Shown here: one piece after another, positions 1 to 11,156 of the stretch | How positions within the stretch are numbered: position 1 is the first letter of the stretch | Layout of the letters: every line of letters begins with the position of its first letter | Origin: Pseudorasbora parva | Lineage: Eukaryota > Chordata > Actinopteri > Cypriniformes > Gobionidae | NCBI RefSeq assembly: GCF_024679245.1 | Contig: NC_090182.1 | Location: forward strand, 28,467,753-28,531,752 | DNA length: 64,000 bases | Direction: 5' to 3' | Made by a program: the position numbers and the translations under genes | Notes under the pieces: generated by a model | What the model was told of the DNA's origin: nothing | The model's input: the letters and a program-made list of their open reading frames with translations, nothing else | Database searches by the model: none

Positions 1-1469
1 AAAATCAAATAAATGTAGTTTTGGTGAGCATATATGAGACTTATTTCTAAAACACTAAAAACTTCTTACCAACCCCAAACTTATACAACACACAGTTGTT
101 GTTTCAAAAGCTTTATCACTCATATATACCCAGTTTACTGAGTACTACTATGTTGTATTAGGTGCTGGATTTAGAAATGAAATTATACTCCTAAAACACA
201 TGGGAGCAATTTAAGCAATTATCTGAGGCTTTAGAAAATATGTGTGGGACTCATTGCATCAAACGGAAAGCACAGCAGCAAACATGCTCAGTTCCCAACT
301 TAATGTAATTGTGATTCAGAAGTTACCACTTAGGAGAACATAGAACTTTTTGTGTCCTGACTGAGATGCTCATATAAATAGTCTGTCTGAAAATCCCTGA
401 TGAATAGCCAGAGATTCTTCCTATTTTGGAGAATACAAGCAGCATATCCAGAATAATAGTGTCTTACTTTGGGGATTTGAGTGAGCTCATTACTGGGATG
501 TTATGTATTGACTGTGTATTGTCAGGAAAGGCAGGAGCCATAATGTAACCATTAAATTGTTCTTTCGAGGACATCTATTTCAAGACATCCATAATAGAAT
601 CTCCAGCAGGTAGGATAAGCATCAGCAGAATCCAAAGCTTTTAACGGGAATGCAATTACTGTTATCACATTATGTACACTAAAGTATCCAGAATAAAACG
701 TAACGTATCTGTTCTGTGGTAGAAAATTCCATTTAGAGCTTTATTTTCATGACGTTTTCAAATTATGCTATTGAATGTGAACTTAAACTAAAATATTTAC
801 TGGTTTTATCATCTATAAAGTGGATCACTTTAATTTGAAACTTTTTTACCTTTGAAGAAGCAAAGTCCCTCTGCTTGCAACATAAGCGTGACTGTTTGGC
901 TGGCTTGCATATCTGCATAAGTATATATGTAAATCGAAATATTTGTATAATTAGAGTGCATAAAGCTGCTTTGAAGACAGCAAATTATAGCATCTAAAAA
1001 CGTCTGGCCCATGAACATCGAATAATTCATCACAAATAAACAGACTAATAAATGTTAAGGCTGAATCCATGAATGCCTTTAGCTATCTCTTAGCTCCTAA
1101 TTGACAGCATAGCTGTTTTTAATCTTTTTCTGTCCTGGCACTTGAAAGATGCATGGCATGGTTTCATGTCTAACTTCTGGTAAAAGGCTTTTAGGCTGGT
1201 GAAAATGGCCTGTGTCCAGTCCTTACGCAGAAGTCTGACCAATCTTGACTATAAATAAGCCATCAAAACAGAACAACATGATCGCCATAGTACCATGCAT
1301 GTACAACCAGTACGAGCGTGTATTTATTAACATAAGAAATGGCTTAGGTTATGTTTACAAAAATGTAATTTGAAACCCAAATGAGTCATTTCATTGTATT
1401 TTAATTAATGATGGGCAATCAATTAATTTTAATTAATCGCATCTAAAATAAAAAGTTTGTGTTTACATA

Positions 1470-1471
<2 letters not shown>
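1..1471. other. AT-rich sequence without a recognised gene
   Basis: I see no supported exon, transposase or RNA gene here. Open frames are short and AT-rich and carry no family motif. The stretch could be intergenic or part of an upstream intron of sorbs2, because the 5' untranslated exons of that gene are not identified in this window. Confidence 0.5.

Positions 1472-1553
<82 letters not shown>
1472..1553. repeat. (TA)n microsatellite
   Basis: About 80 bp of uninterrupted alternating TA, directly followed by two copies of the short unit GAGACATAAAACCAA. It borders a decayed Tc1-like element on its right. TA is the target dinucleotide of that superfamily, so an insertion into TA-rich DNA would be expected. 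Confidence 0.95.
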
Positions 1554-1557
<4 letters not shown>

Positions 1558-1629
1558 CATAAAACCAATGAGACATAAAACCAAAATTTTTTTACAATGT
1601 ATGATTTTTTTTAACTATTTATTTGTATG

Positions 1630-2600
1630 ATACAGCTACAAATACGTATTTGAACACATGAGAAAATCAATGTTAATATTTGGTACAGTAGCCTTTGTTT
1701 GCAGTTACAGAGGTCAAACGTTTCCTGTAGTTTTTCACCAGGTTTGCACACACTGCAGGATTTTGGCTCACTACTCCACACAGATCTTATCTAGATCAGT
1801 TTTTTGGCCTGTCGCTGAGAAACACAGAGTTTGAACTCCCTCCAAAGATTCTCTATTGGGTTTAGGTCTGGAGACCAGACGTCAGAACCTTAATATGCTT
1901 CTTACAGAGCCAGTCCTTGGTTATCCTGGCTGTGTGCTTCGGGTCAATGTCCTGTTGGAAGACCCAGCCTTGACCCATCTTCAATGCTCTAACTGAGGGA
2001 AGGAGGTTGTTCCCCAAAATCTCGCAATACATGACTCCGGTCATCCTCTCCTTAATACAGTGCAGTCGTTCTGTCCCATGTGCAGAAAAATATCCCCAAA
2101 GCATAATACCACCCCCATGCTTCAATGTAGTGATGGTGTTCTTGGGATGGTACTCATCATTGTTCTACCTCCAAACATGTTTAGTGGAATTATGACCAAA
2201 AAGTTATATTTTGGTCTCATATGACCACATGACTTTCTCCCATGACTCCTCTGGATCATCAAAATGGTCATTGGTAAACTTAAGACGGGCCTGGAAATGT
2301 GCTGGTTTAAGCAGGGGAACCTTCCGTGCCATGCATAATTTTAAACCATGACATCTTGGTGTATTACCAACAGTAACCTTGGAAACGGTGGTCCCAGCTC
2401 TTTTCAGGTCATTGACCAGCTCCTCCAGTGTAGTTCTTGGCTGATTTCTCACCTTTCTTAGGATCATTGAGACCCCACAAGGTGAGATCTTGCATTTCAT
2501 AGAACCTGACAAATGTGTGCAGTGGGGGACCAGCCTGCCGGATCACACACATCTTGAAGGGAAACTCCCAATAATAAAGCTTTAGAAGCAACTAGGGATA
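1630..2600 (-). mobile_element. Decayed Tc1/mariner-like transposon
   Basis: On the minus strand two broken frames (2512-2204 and 2125-1862) read as Tc1 transposase. The first carries a paired-like helix segment ([19 protein letters not shown]) and ends near the first catalytic site, as WSYETKI where the family has WSDET. The second carries [16 protein letters not shown] and the second catalytic region [11 protein letters not shown]. The distal [13 protein letters not shown] region is only partly recognisable in another frame around 1830-1870. Frameshifts and the altered first Asp site make it inactive. The element ends are not clearly resolved. Confidence 0.85.
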
Positions 2601-3929
2601 CGACAATTTTAGATTTTTGTTGGTACAATTCTAGTCTGATAAATAATCACGGTTTCACGATTATCACGGTTATTATGCATTCATTAATTTCACAACATGT
2701 ATAAAATCATATGCATACTCTTTAGATTTTAAAGTATTTTTTTCTACCTTTTGAACTAGAAATAACACAGTAAATAAAGACAAAAGTCCATCTCTCCCTT
2801 TGGAAATAAAGAAAGGTGACCTCTGCTCTGTAAACATCCATTTCAATATGAGGGGAATAAACTAAACTGTAACTGTCACAAACTGTCATCCATAAGTATT
2901 AATTTTAATAATCTTTTTAATAATTCATCTATTATTTTGCTTTGTTTGCGAAATTCAAACGTGCTTCCGTGTGACGTGCTCAGTGCTGTTCATATATCAC
3001 TATTCCACCACATAATTTTTATTTGAGGTTTCAGCGATTTAAATATATATTTAAATAAATTACTAGCCTATATAAAAAAGACATGTATAGTTTATTAAAA
3101 TTATATTCCATGCACTTATATCTATGGAAGCGGCAATACTAATGCTTTCAATAATAATTTAAGTAAATGTTTAATTCACATCAGATACACAATGTGCATG
3201 ACACAATAAAGTTTGTTCTTCTCCCATGTTCATTGGCCACTTACTTCTAATTGTTCAAATTGTTGAATTTACGCGATCCTCTAAATTGCAAACTCATTGC
3301 GCGTTATATCAACTAACATGATCATTTTAAAGATGTTTAAACGACAAAATGCATTCACTTCCACATATTTGACAATTAGAATATATCATAATTCATGATA
3401 TAGTTAACAAGTTGGTAAAACGTTTTAAAAAAGAAGGAAAAACGAAATAAATGCGATGCTTATTTCTGTATTGTGACTGCATGAGGCGGCGGCATGAAAA
3501 TAATTTGTTCTAAAATAAGGCAGTTTTAATACAAAACCTCGCACTGAGGGCTCAGCTGACTGCTGACTCCAGGTGTTTCGTTGGTGGAAATACAGCTTCG
3601 CTGTTTGGTCCCTCTTTCACAGTTAATCCAGTGTGTACAGTAGGCTAGTAGCCTCTGTGACTCTGATAAGCACAGCACTTAAAGCTGGTGTAACTTTGTT
3701 TTCATTTTGTGCAAGTTGCATTTCTGACCGTTCTGTGCAAAATAAACACTCAGTGTAGCAAAGCCTTTACAGTTAGTTAACCCAATTGCTAATTCTCTGC
3801 TTATATGCAGGGTACCCTTTCCTAGTAGACCCAAAACAAACAACCAACTGTGTAGCTTTCCTCCACAGGGCATCTCTGTGGACATAAGTATCCAGCGCAC
3901 AGGGCATCCCTAACCAGGCACAGCAGATT
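2601..3929. other. AT-rich repeat-like tract, possible hAT relic
   Basis: The left edge near 2591 reads TAGGGATACGACAATT, close to the TAGGGATG terminus of the hAT element at 23983. It is followed by repeated variants of AATCACGGTTTCACGATT. A related block (GATAATCGTGATC...ATAATCGTGAAAT) lies at 9590-9632, so the two may be the ends of an old hAT-like element broken up by later insertions. No coding region is visible. Confidence 0.35.
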
Positions 3930-4104
3930 TACTCTCTAAAAAATGCTGGGTTAAAAACAACCCAATTTGGGTTGAAAATGGACAAACCCAGAATGTCTTG
4001 TTTGAATCCAGTGAATGGACCCATTCAAACAACCTAATTTCTGGGTTTGTCCATTTTCAACCCAACTTGGGTTGTTTTTAAACCAGCATGTTTTATAGTG
4101 TAGT
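3930..4104. mobile_element. Fold-back MITE of about 175 bp
   Basis: Two arms are near-perfect reverse complements. The left arm, from 3944, reads TGCTGGGTTAAAAACAACCC and continues through a TTTGGGTTGAAAATGGACAAACCCAG stretch. The right arm ends at 4088 with the complementary TTTTTAAACCAGCA. They are separated by only a short spacer. The structure would fold as a long hairpin and is typical of non-autonomous DNA transposons. No target duplication was identified. Confidence 0.8.
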
Positions 4105-4205
4105 TTCTCTTGGTCTGACATCCAAAAAGAAGGAGGACAGAAGGCCTGAAGCACAATAGGTCTTACAGAACAGGTAGGAACCTTAGGAATATAACCTGGC
4201 CTAGG

Positions 4206-4650
4206 TTATATTGAAGAAAAATGAAGAAAAGTCTTCACCATGCTGGGCGCAAATTCCAAGCATGAGGAAACCACAGAGAGGGACTGAGGGGCTGCCTCCA
4301 ATTCTCTTGAGAGATGAAATAGCAATAAGGAAAATAGTGTGAGAAACTTTTCAGACACTTCTTCAATAGGCTCAAAGGAAACCAAAGAAATGCCCTGCAA
4401 CACAGTGGCCAGATCCCAGGCCGGAACCCTTGTATAAGAAACAGACCTAAGTCTTAAAGTACCACGAAGGAAATTAATAACTAGTGGGTGTCTCCCCAGT
4501 GAAACACCACCCAAAGGAATGTGGAAAGTAGCTAAGGCCGCCACGTACACCTTTATTGTCGAGGGGCATAACCCTGCCGAGAATATATCCTGCAGGAACT
4601 CTAGCACTGTTCCAACTAGGCAGCCAACTGGTGATCTCTTGTTGATCTCA
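4206..4650 (-). pseudogene. DIRS-type tyrosine recombinase fragment
   Basis: A 151-residue open frame on the minus strand. Its residues KVYVAALATFHIPLGGVSLG, then HPLVINFLRGTLRLR, then PAWDLATVLQGISLVSFEPI, follow the usual order of the core-binding part of the tyrosine recombinase of fish DIRS retrotransposons. The catalytic Arg/His/Tyr region is not present downstream, so this is a truncated copy. The upstream part of the same gene continues beyond an inserted SINE3 at 5246-5590. The family assignment is from memory of conserved motifs, not a search. Confidence 0.7.
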
Positions 4651-5246
4651 CCAGCAGCCATATCACACTGTAGCCCAAGTCTGGTTTCCCACTGAAGCTA
4701 AGCAGGGTTTGAGCCTGGCCAGTGCCTGTATGGGAGACCAACTGGGAAAACTAGGTAGCTGCTGGTAGAGGTGTTAGTGAGGCCAGCTGGGGGTGCTCAC
4801 CCTGTGGTCTGTGTGGGTCCTAACATCCCAGTATAGTGATAGGGACACTATACTGTCAAAGAGCACCGTCCTTCGGATGAGACGTTAAAGCGAGGTCCTG
4901 ACTCTCTGTGGTCGTTAAAAATCCCAAGATGTCCTTCGGAAAAAGACTAGGGGTGTAACTTCGGCATCCTGGCCAAAATTTGCCCATTGGCCTCTGTCCT
5001 TCATGATTTCCTAATTATCCCCATATAATGATTGGCTTCATCACTCTGGTCTCCTCTCCTCCAATCAGCTGGTGTGTGGTGGGCGTTCTGACGCAATATG
5101 GCTGCCGTCGCATCATCCAGGTGTATGCTGCACATTGGTGGTGGTTTGAGGAGATTCCCCCCTTCTATGTAAAGCGCTTTGCCTTGAAAAGTGCCTTGAA
5201 AAGCTCCATATAAATCGAACAAATTATTATTTATTATTATTATTAT
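4651..5246 (+). mobile_element. SINE3-like element with a 5S rRNA-derived head
   Basis: The head (4651-4760) contains GAAGCTAAGCAGGG, GCCTGG, GTATGGGAGACC and CTGGGAA-type blocks in the order of the 3' half of 5S ribosomal RNA, including the internal pol III control region. The body is non-coding. The tail ends with AAAGCGCTTTG-type sequence and an ATT-rich 3' end at about 5220-5246. It was copied by a LINE in trans and inserted into a DIRS recombinase gene. It is not a 5S gene because the 5' half of the RNA is missing. A second, opposite copy lies at 9637-11640. Confidence 0.85.
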
Positions 5247-5592
5247 CTCTGCACCATGAAGAGAATAATTTTCACTCCAAAGCAGTTTCCTTGTGGATGG
5301 AGCTCTGGAGTGAAGGATGGTCTTTACAACCTCAGCTTATTAACCTGACCTTATGAGCTGGGCCCCCTCAGCTCCGGGCGGAGGTGAAGGATCAACCCAC
5401 TCGCCTGAGAGAGAAGGTCCCTCCTGGTCGGAAATCTCTAATGGTACCAGACTGGCCTCTGGTATACTACAAACAGTAAGCGCAGTGCCCTGAAGCAGCG
5501 AACCAGCAGGGAACAACTGGTCATACTGCTCTAGGAGTCTCCATGGAGGGGGGCGGGCTACCCTTGGGTGATGCATGAGACCCTTCTAGGCC
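5247..5592 (-). pseudogene. Upstream part of the interrupted DIRS gene
   Basis: On the minus strand, 5576-5340 reads LFPAGSLLQGTALTVCSIPE, then after a stop the remnant DHPSLQSSIHKETALE. That second piece resembles the start of the DIRS recombinase core-binding domain. It joins collinearly to 4650-4206 if the SINE3 is removed. Stop codons show that the copy is dead. A short similar stretch (GAAGCAGCGAACCAGCAGG) recurs near 9231, suggesting another DIRS relic. Confidence 0.55.
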
Positions 5593-6237
5593 CCAGCATA
5601 GTGTCCTGCAATGGGTCGGGTGGGTAAAACGGGTGGATTGTGACATTTAATTAACTCCTTGCAGGCGGTTAGTAGCACGGATGAAAAATATGTCTAAATT
5701 ACCATTACACATACGCAATGATATGCCATTTGACTCATTATGTCACCACCACTGCGAATTTTGTTAACACTAGAAGCGGCAGAATTCCAAAATTACTAGA
5801 ACAGCCCTGAGCGGTCATTTTGACCGCTATATTATAAACTCTATAATCTCTAAATAAATTGCCCAAACGAGAGATTAATGTATTAACTGTGTTAGGATTA
5901 AAAAAAATTACACCAACATGTAATTTTTTTAATTAAAAATTATAATTATAAATTTAGAAATATTTGCATTATTTCATGGTAAAATGTAATTATTGCATAT
6001 TCAGTACTTCTCTGTATTTATTTAACATAACTCAAAACAACAAAATAACATTTAAAATGCTCTATTTGATTATGATTTTTTTACAACATTTATGATACAT
6101 TATAACACAGAACATAAGTTGGAAACAAGCAGCTCTAAAGTTAAAAAGAGTCACGAACGAAGTTTGGAACCATAAAACAATTACGCTACAAATTTTAGAT
6201 TAAATAAATATATCTAGGCTATATCGTGCTCGACTAT

Positions 6238-7544
6238 TTAAGATTCACATTTAACACAAGTTACTTCTGTTCTTCTCGCACAATTTCCACACACGGGTTT
6301 GTGGCATTTGCAGCAGGTCTCGTAGGTTTTATTTTGTTTGCAGATTCTCCGCACCTGGCACTGTCTCCGTTTTGGTGTCAGTTGCGGGGGTTGATTTTGC
6401 TTTTGGTTGGGACCTTGTGTTAACTGCGAAGCTGCCCTTTTTCCCTCCATGAACTTCGCTCTCAGCTCCTTTGCCAGTCGCTGCAGGAACTTCCTCCGGG
6501 CAATATTGCTGATGGTGCACTCCTTGAAGACGATGTGGGCATTGATTCCAGCAAGTTCGAGGATGTTGTAAAATACAGCCACTGGCCATCTACTTGTATC
6601 GCCTGGACATCCCACCCCTTACTTGTTGTTGTAATAGGTCAGACTCCGGCTTTGCTTTTGGCCCATCGGTGATGCCCACTCTTGTGCACGGAGCTCAAAA
6701 TGCACACATTCTTCCTCGGCTTTCCCAGGTATATCGTGAGCCTCGCATCCGCACATTTTAGCACTTTTGTGGTATACAACTCCACTTGCTCTTTTGCGGA
6801 GGGGGGTAACTTGCGCTTACTTTTTCCCTTTGAGCCAACCAGGATGGTCTTCTTGGCCTGTAAGGCGGTGGCCAGTTTCAGTGAAGTGAAGTGAAGAAAT
6901 TATCCATCGTAATATTTCTTTCCTTACCCAAAAATGGCTCCGCCATTTTCAGCACCACACTCTCTCCCACGAGCTGACCTCTGCTCCGTTCCTCTTCTTT
7001 ACCCAGAAACAGAGCCCCGTTCAGCATGTATTTGAATGGACATCAGCAGCCAGCCAAAATATGATGCCAAATTTATCAGGCTTATTCCCCATGTGCTGAA
7101 GAAATCTGCACCGGGCCCTGGTCATCTATGGTTATGTCGGCACCGGGCTTGTAACAGGCTATGCTGTTCTGAATAAACTTGTTCCAAGTGGCCAATACCA
7201 GGGCAAACCTGTCATCCTGCAGATGCACACGTCAGGTTTCTTTTTTTATCGAATCGCAGGAATCTCATTATCTCCCTGAAGCAATTTCTGGCTATGGTTT
7301 CTTTGAAAAACGGGAAGCCCCATTTCTCTGACCAAAGGCTCCCCAAATCCATGTTCTTCGCACCCTGTGCTTCATGGATATATAATAGAGTCATGAAGGC
7401 TTTCAGTTCAGCCACTGTCAGGTCCCATGAGCTGTCACCACAGTGCTGATGTGCCTCAGCCAAAGTGCAGTCCTTGATGTGTTTCAACATGCCATCATCA
7501 AACAAACACAGAAAGGCAGTGAGCGCATGTTCGATGTTGTGCAT
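6238..7544 (-). pseudogene. piggyBac transposase, catalytic and Cys-rich regions
   Basis: From 7544 leftward the frame gives TVAELKAFMTLLYIHEAQGA and FFKETIARNCFREIMRFLRF, typical of the DDE_Tnp_1_7 fold. Near 6900-6780 another frame gives NITMDNFFTSLKLATALQAK, containing the conserved DNFFTS core with a catalytic Asp. The last frame (6615-6238) ends with a Cys-rich domain (CKCHKPVCGNCARR...CVKC) followed by a stop, as in the zinc-binding C-terminus of piggyBac transposases. At least two frame changes separate the pieces. Confidence 0.8.
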
Positions 7545-7653
7545 CTTCGATGTTGCGCTTCACGTGCGCGGTGGGACCGGCAGCTTCAGTCAGAACATTT
7601 TGGCTCTACCTTATCCCTGGACGTTCAGTTAACTGAAGGATGGTCCACACCGT

Positions 7654-7990
7654 TAGCCTAGAAATCTAGACGCACCCTAGCGGCAGCAAATTTAATCTGC
7701 CCGCGAGTGTCGTCTAGCAACTCTCAATACCCTTCTGAGCTGTAATCCCCAAACTCTTGCCGGGCCACATCGTGTATAGAGTCGGTGGGCGGGGCCATAA
7801 TGACGACGGCCGAGTTGCGTTTGCGTGCTTCTAGTAAACACAGAAACTGGCGAACGGCGGTCTTTCGAATCAGCTTTGACCGTGACTCTGGAAGACTTGG
7901 AGTTAAGCTTTTCTCTAAAAAAAGAACAAAGAACGGCACTGAAGTCATTCTTAAAAAGGGAAGATGTGAGAGAGTATAATTCTGAGAGAG
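7654..7990 (+). mobile_element. TAGCCT-ended element fragment with RecQ-like peptide
   Basis: It begins TAGCCTAGAAATCTAGACGC inside the piggyBac gene. The plus strand at 7825-7968 encodes VNTETGERRSF, then LTVTLEDLELSFSLKKEQ, then RTALKSFLKREDV. The KEQ-centred part resembles motif 0 of RecQ-type helicases just upstream of their Walker A. A second copy, with the same peptide, ends the insertion at 11156. The right boundary here is not resolved; AT-rich sequence follows from about 7990 to 8060. Confidence 0.6.
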
Positions 7991-8057
7991 GACCCACCCA
8001 CTTTTTATTTGCTTCCGATGCCCATGTATAATATAATAAAATAATAATAATATGAAC

Positions 8058-8351
8058 AGCAGAACTAGTAAATATGGGCATCCAACCAAGTTTACCTGGA
8101 ACATCAGCTGTGAACGGAACATCTGGTTCTCTAATCTCCGAGGAAGGTTGTCGCCTCTTTTTACTTTTTACGGACTCTGACTCACTCTCTGATGAGGATG
8201 AACTGTTGTCTTGCACCCAGGAAAAGTCGCTGTCACTTTCCACCTCAGACAGCTCCCCTGCATCAGAGTCATAACTGTCCATATTGTGAAGCATTTTCAA
8301 GGCCATGGCAAAAGTCATATTTCTCTTCATTCTATTATTTGTATTAGACAT
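8058..8351 (-). pseudogene. piggyBac transposase, N-terminal acidic region
   Basis: The minus-strand frame starting at 8351 opens with Met and runs through an acidic, Ser-rich stretch (SDAGELSEVESDSDFSWVQD, then a run of Ser and Glu) and a basic patch KSKKRRQ. Acidic N-termini of this kind are common in piggyBac proteins. The frame then enters inserted transposon DNA, so the later residues (the hydrophobic IIIILLYYTWA stretch onward) are not part of the original protein. Confidence 0.65.
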
Positions 8352-8745
8352 TTTCTAAACCCTACCTATAAACTCTTTAAAAATCTATTTTTTAAAAGGC
8401 AATAATAATTTGTAGTTCAAGAATTTGTAATTATAATCAAATGAGCATATGCTATACTGACAATAGTAATAGACGCTGACAGAGACAATAAACCGCGGGA
8501 AAGAACCGATCAGCGGCACAAGATTTAGAGCAGTCAATATGACTGTTATGGCTTTAATAGGTAGAAATGCTCATATTTTTTACCTTTTATGTTATTTATA
8601 TAAAATCTATTGTAAGTAAAAATAGAAACACTTTTAGGAAGTCACAAATCAGCAAGATTGTATTTTTTATTCAACAAAGTTATTGTACATATACATTTCA
8701 AAACGGTCATTTTGACCAAGTAGCTATAGCTGGAGTAGCTATGGA

Positions 8746-9636
8746 TGAAGTAACATAAAAGTAAAGCTGGTGAGTGGAGTTTTTAAAATTGTTGACAACA
8801 AAGTCTTTAAAGTCACTTTAGCCTGTTTCATTAGCCCATTCATGACACTGTTGTGATGTTGAGAGAAGTGTATGATAAAAAATAAAGCATTTTAATTGGA
8901 ATGATTTTAGCGTGTGGTTCATCGCAGGCACAGATCAGGTAACGGGCCAAAAATGTACGCGTCTGGGTGTGTGCGGATTTAATAAGGATATTTTCATCGA
9001 TCGGATCTGGTGCTGAACTTTGCGGGTACGGGCAGGGGCCAACAATTTACCTGTGGAGGACTCTGCCCCAGCATTGCGGCAGGTTTGGCAGAATGGCCTC
9101 CTGAGGGCAATGAAGGGAGATGGGCACCATATAATGAGGTGAACACCGCCTTCCTACAGAGAGGACCCTCAGAAACCTGACATTTTATCGTCAGAAACTA
9201 CTAAGTATACTAGTCTTTTGAGACTGGCCTGAAGCAGCGAACCAGCAGGAAAAAACTGGCTTGACTGTTCTAAAGCCCTCCAGTAAAGTCCTCTGATTCA
9301 ATTTGCAATCAAAAACGGAGACGCTAGACAGCAAGTTGCATTTGAATGAAACGAGAGAGAGAATTTTTGTGATGCATGGATGTGCGCTGTGTGTTAAAAT
9401 GCATTGCTGTTGATGATGATCATTATAAAGAAGGAAATGTCATAGCATAGAATCTTGCTTAAAAATTGCATAGAGCTGCTTGTTTTATTTGTTGTTTGTT
9501 GATTTTCAAATATAAAACTTTCAGTGATTTTCAGTGTGTGCATCAATTCTTTTTGAACACTTTCATCTAATTTTAACAAAGCTGTGATAATTGATAATCG
9601 TGATCATTTTGGTCACTATAATCGTGAAATGAAATA
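8746..9636. other. Intergenic repeat debris, possible DIRS and hAT relics
   Basis: No gene. Around 9040-9290 there is weak similarity to the DIRS region at 5480-5520 (shared GAAGCAGCGAACCAGCAGG block). At 9590-9632 AATCGTGATC and ATAATCGTGAAAT resemble the hAT-like left edge at 2591-2680. Neither is well enough preserved for a firm call. Confidence 0.3.
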
Positions 9637-9728
9637 ATAATAATTTGTTACATTTATATAGCGCTTTTCAAGGCATTCAAAGCACTTTGCATAGAAGGGG
9701 CAATCTCCTAAATCACCACCAATGTGCT
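9637..9728 (-). mobile_element. SINE3-like copy 2, 3' tail part
   Basis: Read on the minus strand this is the tail of a SINE3 copy: the counterpart of TATGTAAAGCGCTTTG followed by an ATT-rich end, matching 5165-5246. The SINE is cut here by an insertion (9729-11156) and continues at 11157. CAATGTGC stands at 9721-9728 and again directly after the insertion, so it is the 8-bp target duplication. Confidence 0.8.
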
Positions 9729-11156
9729 AGCCTGACAAGCCAGACCCACATCAAGATGTTTGGTCTAGAAACTCACCATAGACAGGGCTCAATCCGAGGG
9801 GCAGGATAAACGGTTGTCTTTCAAACTCCCTCTGCACGCGATAGGATAGCGCTACAACCAACCAGAGCAATGAAGGTGAAGCAGAGCTCGTTGACAGATT
9901 AAACTTTCACCATATCCGGTCGGCAAAACTCAGAACACATTTGCTAAAACACTAAAAACCCATGCTTTCCATTTGTTAACAGTACTGACTGCTCAATAGA
10001 TTTTGACTGGTTGCAGGTTCATATCAACAAAGAACAAGAATTACAGCATAACAGAGACAAAGGACAAGTTTGTGAGATGCAGAGTACAGTACTGTAAAAA
10101 TCAGCCTGATCTAATGTAAATACATATTTATAGCATGAATTGTATTTATTGTGCGATTTATACGGCAAAATTCGTTTTTATGTGCACGCACTCCACACAA
10201 CTAAACCTACTAATGGTGTGACTATGCAAATCATATGCACGTGACTTATAAATCGCACAATAAATACAATTTGTGTGTTATAAGCATGTATCCACATTCC
10301 ACAAAACTAAACCTACTAAAGTGAGTTATATGCACTCACCACACTGAACCTATGGGGTGATGATGTGAATCATATGCATGTAAAATCTTATTTTGGCATA
10401 TCAATTGCACAATAAATACAATTGGTGCTATATATACGCATTTAATGAGAACGAGTTGGTAAAAATATAGGGGTAGGCCTACAAGGAGGAGGAAGAACAA
10501 AAAATTGCAAAGGAGAGTAGTAATTTCTGATACATTTTGAGCTACTATCAAACATGTTTCATTCATCGAAAGGCAATGATGAAAAAATATGAAATTTGTT
10601 TTGAGATTAAAAATGTCCTTCTCCCTGAGAACTAATGTATGTTTTGAACAATGTGTTTTCTATTTTTTGCTGTATTGTTTACTGATTGCTTGATAGTGTT
10701 TATCATTTTGATCATTTTGTTTATGATTTGAGAGCAGTGTTTGATTTTGAACACAGCTAAAACTGTTTTGAGGCGAAAGTTCAGAGTCAGAGGTTTTGTG
10801 AATAGTGCTTGCAAGGTTTCAGAAATAGTGTTTTAGCAATTGAGAAAAACTGTAAGAATGACTTCAGTGCCGTTCTTTGTTCTTTTCTCAGAGAAAAGCT
10901 TAACTCCAAGTCTTCCAGAGTCGCTGTCAAAGCTGATTGGAAAGACCGCCGTTCGCCAGTTTCTGTGTTTACTAGAAGCACGCAAACGCAACTCTGCCGT
11001 CATTATCTTAAGCCCCGCCCACCGACTCTGTACACGATGTGATTGGCCCAAACAGAGTTTGGCTTTTATAGCTCAGAAGTGTATTGAGAGTGTTTAGACG
11101 ACACTTGCGACAGATTAGATTTGCTGCCGCTAGGGTGCGTCTAGATTTCTAGGCTA
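9729..11156. mobile_element. TAGCCT-ended DNA transposon with 8-bp duplication
   Basis: The insertion runs from TAGCCTGACAAGCC to a right end whose reverse complement is TAGCCTAGAAATCTAGACGC. It is flanked on both sides by CAATGTGC. An 8-bp duplication with short TIRs suggests the hAT superfamily. The right 310 bp are homologous to 7654-7968 and, on the minus strand, encode TGERRSF...TLEDLELSFSLRKEQ...TALKSFL. At about 10852 the homology breaks at a TA next to a sequence (CAATTGAGAAAAACTG) that is also the terminus of the element at 55049, so a second element seems nested inside. Confidence 0.65.
10092..10450. repeat. Inverted and direct repeat cluster in the insertion
   Basis: ATTGTATTTATTGTGCGATTTAT near 10139 is matched by its reverse complement ATAAATCGCACAATAAATAC near 10250 and again, diverged, near 10405. 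The CCACAMAACTAAACCTACTA unit also recurs. It is probably a small non-autonomous DNA element nested in the 9729-11156 insertion. Confidence 0.5.

Larger units (their letters stand above)
5764..8745 (-). mobile_element. piggyBac-like transposon, interrupted and decayed
   Basis: TTAA at 5764 is followed by CACTAGAAGCGGCAGAATTCC, a plausible piggyBac terminus next to its obligatory TTAA target. Both ends carry the subterminal palindrome GGTCATTTTGACC (about 5814 and 8705). The right terminus itself is not clear. Between them the minus strand encodes transposase pieces, N-terminal to C-terminal, from 8351 to 6238. A TAGCCT-ended element is inserted at about 7654-7990. Frameshifts and the insertion make it non-functional. 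Confidence 0.8.

Noticed and set aside
4651..4760. A functional 5S rRNA gene
   Set aside because: Only the 3' half of 5S is similar and it is fused to a SINE body and tail; a second copy has the same structure.
7692..8351. A 219-residue protein with a membrane-like segment
   Set aside because: It fuses the piggyBac N-terminus with antisense of an inserted transposon; the hydrophobic part comes from AT-rich junction DNA.
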